Positions 63,434 through 64,000 of a stretch of DNA of 64,000 nucleotides are shown piece after piece. Made by a program: the position numbers and the translations under genes. Location of the stretch: assembly GCF_028291725.1 (NCBI RefSeq), contig NZ_JAQGNT010000066.1, positions 1 to 64,000 of the forward strand, read 5' to 3'. The stretch comes from Hydrocarboniphaga sp. (GTDB taxonomy: Bacteria; Pseudomonadota; Gammaproteobacteria; Nevskiales; Nevskiaceae). The first letter of the stretch is position 1, and each line of letters starts with the position of its first letter. The notes below the pieces were generated by a model that saw nothing but the letters and a program-made list of their open reading frames with translations, was not told where the DNA came from and did no database searches.

Positions 63434-64000
63434 ATGACCAAGACCGTCCTCATCACCGGCGCCTCGACCGGCTTCGGCAAGTCCGCCGCTCAACTTTTTG
63501 CCAGCCACGGCTGGAACGTGACCGCGACGATGCGCGACCCGTCCGCCGGCGCCGAGTTGGCGCAGCTCGACAAGGTGTTCGTCACGCATCTCGACGTGCA
63601 GGATCGCGACAGCATCGACCAGGCCATCGCCGCCGGTATCGATCGCTTCGGCCGCATCGACGTGCTGGTCAACAATGCCGGCTTCGGCCTGTTCGGCATC
63701 TTCGAATCGACGCCGCGCGACAAGATCCAGCAGCAGTTCGACGTCAACCTGTTCGGCGTGATGGATGTCACCCGCGCGCTGCTGCCGCACTTCCGCCGCA
63801 ACCGGGCCGGCGTGATCGTCAACGTCAGTTCCGGCGCCGGCGTGTTCGGCCTGCCGATGATCTCGCCGTACACCGCCAGCAAGTTTGCGCTCGAAGGTTT
63901 CTCGGAGTCGCTTTCCTACGAGCTGCTGTCGCAGAACATCGTCGTCAAGATCGTTGAGCCGGGCGGCGTGCTCAGCACGCAGTTCGGCACGCGCTCGAGC
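63434..64000 (+). CDS. Short-chain dehydrogenase/reductase (3' end beyond window)
   Basis: The first 189 residues are visible. TVLITGASTGFGKSAAQLFA is the cofactor-binding TGxxxGxG motif, LVNNAGFG the core NNAG, and the catalytic set is VNVSSGAG (Ser) plus YTASKFALEGF (Tyr-x-x-x-Lys). It reduces or oxidises a carbonyl/alcohol with NAD(P)H. The reading frame is open at the window edge, so the C-terminus is not seen. It is probably regulated by the divergent LysR protein. Confidence 0.92.
   Translation, partial: MTKTVLITGASTGFGKSAAQLFASHGWNVTATMRDPSAGAELAQLDKVFVTHLDVQDRDSIDQAIAAGIDRFGRIDVLVNNAGFGLFGIFESTPRDKIQQQFDVNLFGVMDVTRALLPHFRRNRAGVIVNVSSGAGVFGLPMISPYTASKFALEGFSESLSYELLSQNIVVKIVEPGGVLSTQFGTRSS

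Overview
The window is high-GC, gene-dense DNA. The gene families (OmpW, UspE-type stress protein, DkgB, LexA, tal-pgi fusion, SrpA-like catalase) and the many GTAGG-bounded palindromes point to a gammaproteobacterium of the Xanthomonadales/Nevskiales kind. This placement rests on family resemblance and repeat style only. No rRNA, tRNA, CRISPR array or phage was seen.

Layout. 0-2.7 kb: repeats, an epoxide hydrolase and two VOC-fold proteins, with weak integron-cassette-like signs. 2.8-20.3 kb: a stress and oxygen-limitation region. It holds a TPR protein, a UspE-like protein, a BON protein, a surface-antigen-like protein, a wax ester synthase/DGAT, an NAD(P)H oxidoreductase, a DUF2934 protein, a FixL-like haem-PAS histidine kinase, phosphoketolase plus acetate kinase, a Crp/Fnr-type regulator, OmpW, Hsp20, a Lon protease and an aldo/keto reductase. 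Eight FNR/Anr/FixK-type sites (TTGA-N6-TCAA) lie between 3148 and 15629, all in front of genes. This is the strongest candidate for a coherent system: a low-oxygen survival regulon whose contents recall the mycobacterial DosR set (Usp, DGAT, Hsp20, haem kinase).

20.4-24.1 kb: a sterol-desaturase-family protein, an AraC regulator, small unknown proteins and two decayed genes. 24.2-34.4 kb (minus strand): dkgB, a HAD phosphatase, zwf, gnd, a tal-pgi fusion, transketolase and a polyphosphate-glucokinase-like ROK kinase. This is a full pentose phosphate block that could supply xylulose-5-P and fructose-6-P to the phosphoketolase. 34.8-44.6 kb: catalase-like protein with cytochrome b561, lexA with a palindromic operator facing a secreted PLD nuclease, small unknown genes, a HAD protein, an orphan TAXI binding protein and a five-repeat BTRD1/M23 protein. 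44.6-53.8 kb: a tightly overlapping minus-strand operon (GH144-like, GH15, SbmA/YddA-type ABC exporter, CocE hydrolase) beside a divergent GH3 beta-glucosidase. 53.9-64 kb: a chemoreceptor, a TonB-domain protein, CrcB, a molybdopterin oxidoreductase, an alpha/beta hydrolase with a Baeyer-Villiger monooxygenase, a LysR regulator and a short-chain dehydrogenase cut by the window end.

Repeats. At least four families of GTAGG-bounded inverted repeats fill the gaps. Their outer GTAG often supplies the stop codon of the preceding gene. One copy has been split by a roughly 340-bp MITE-like insertion.
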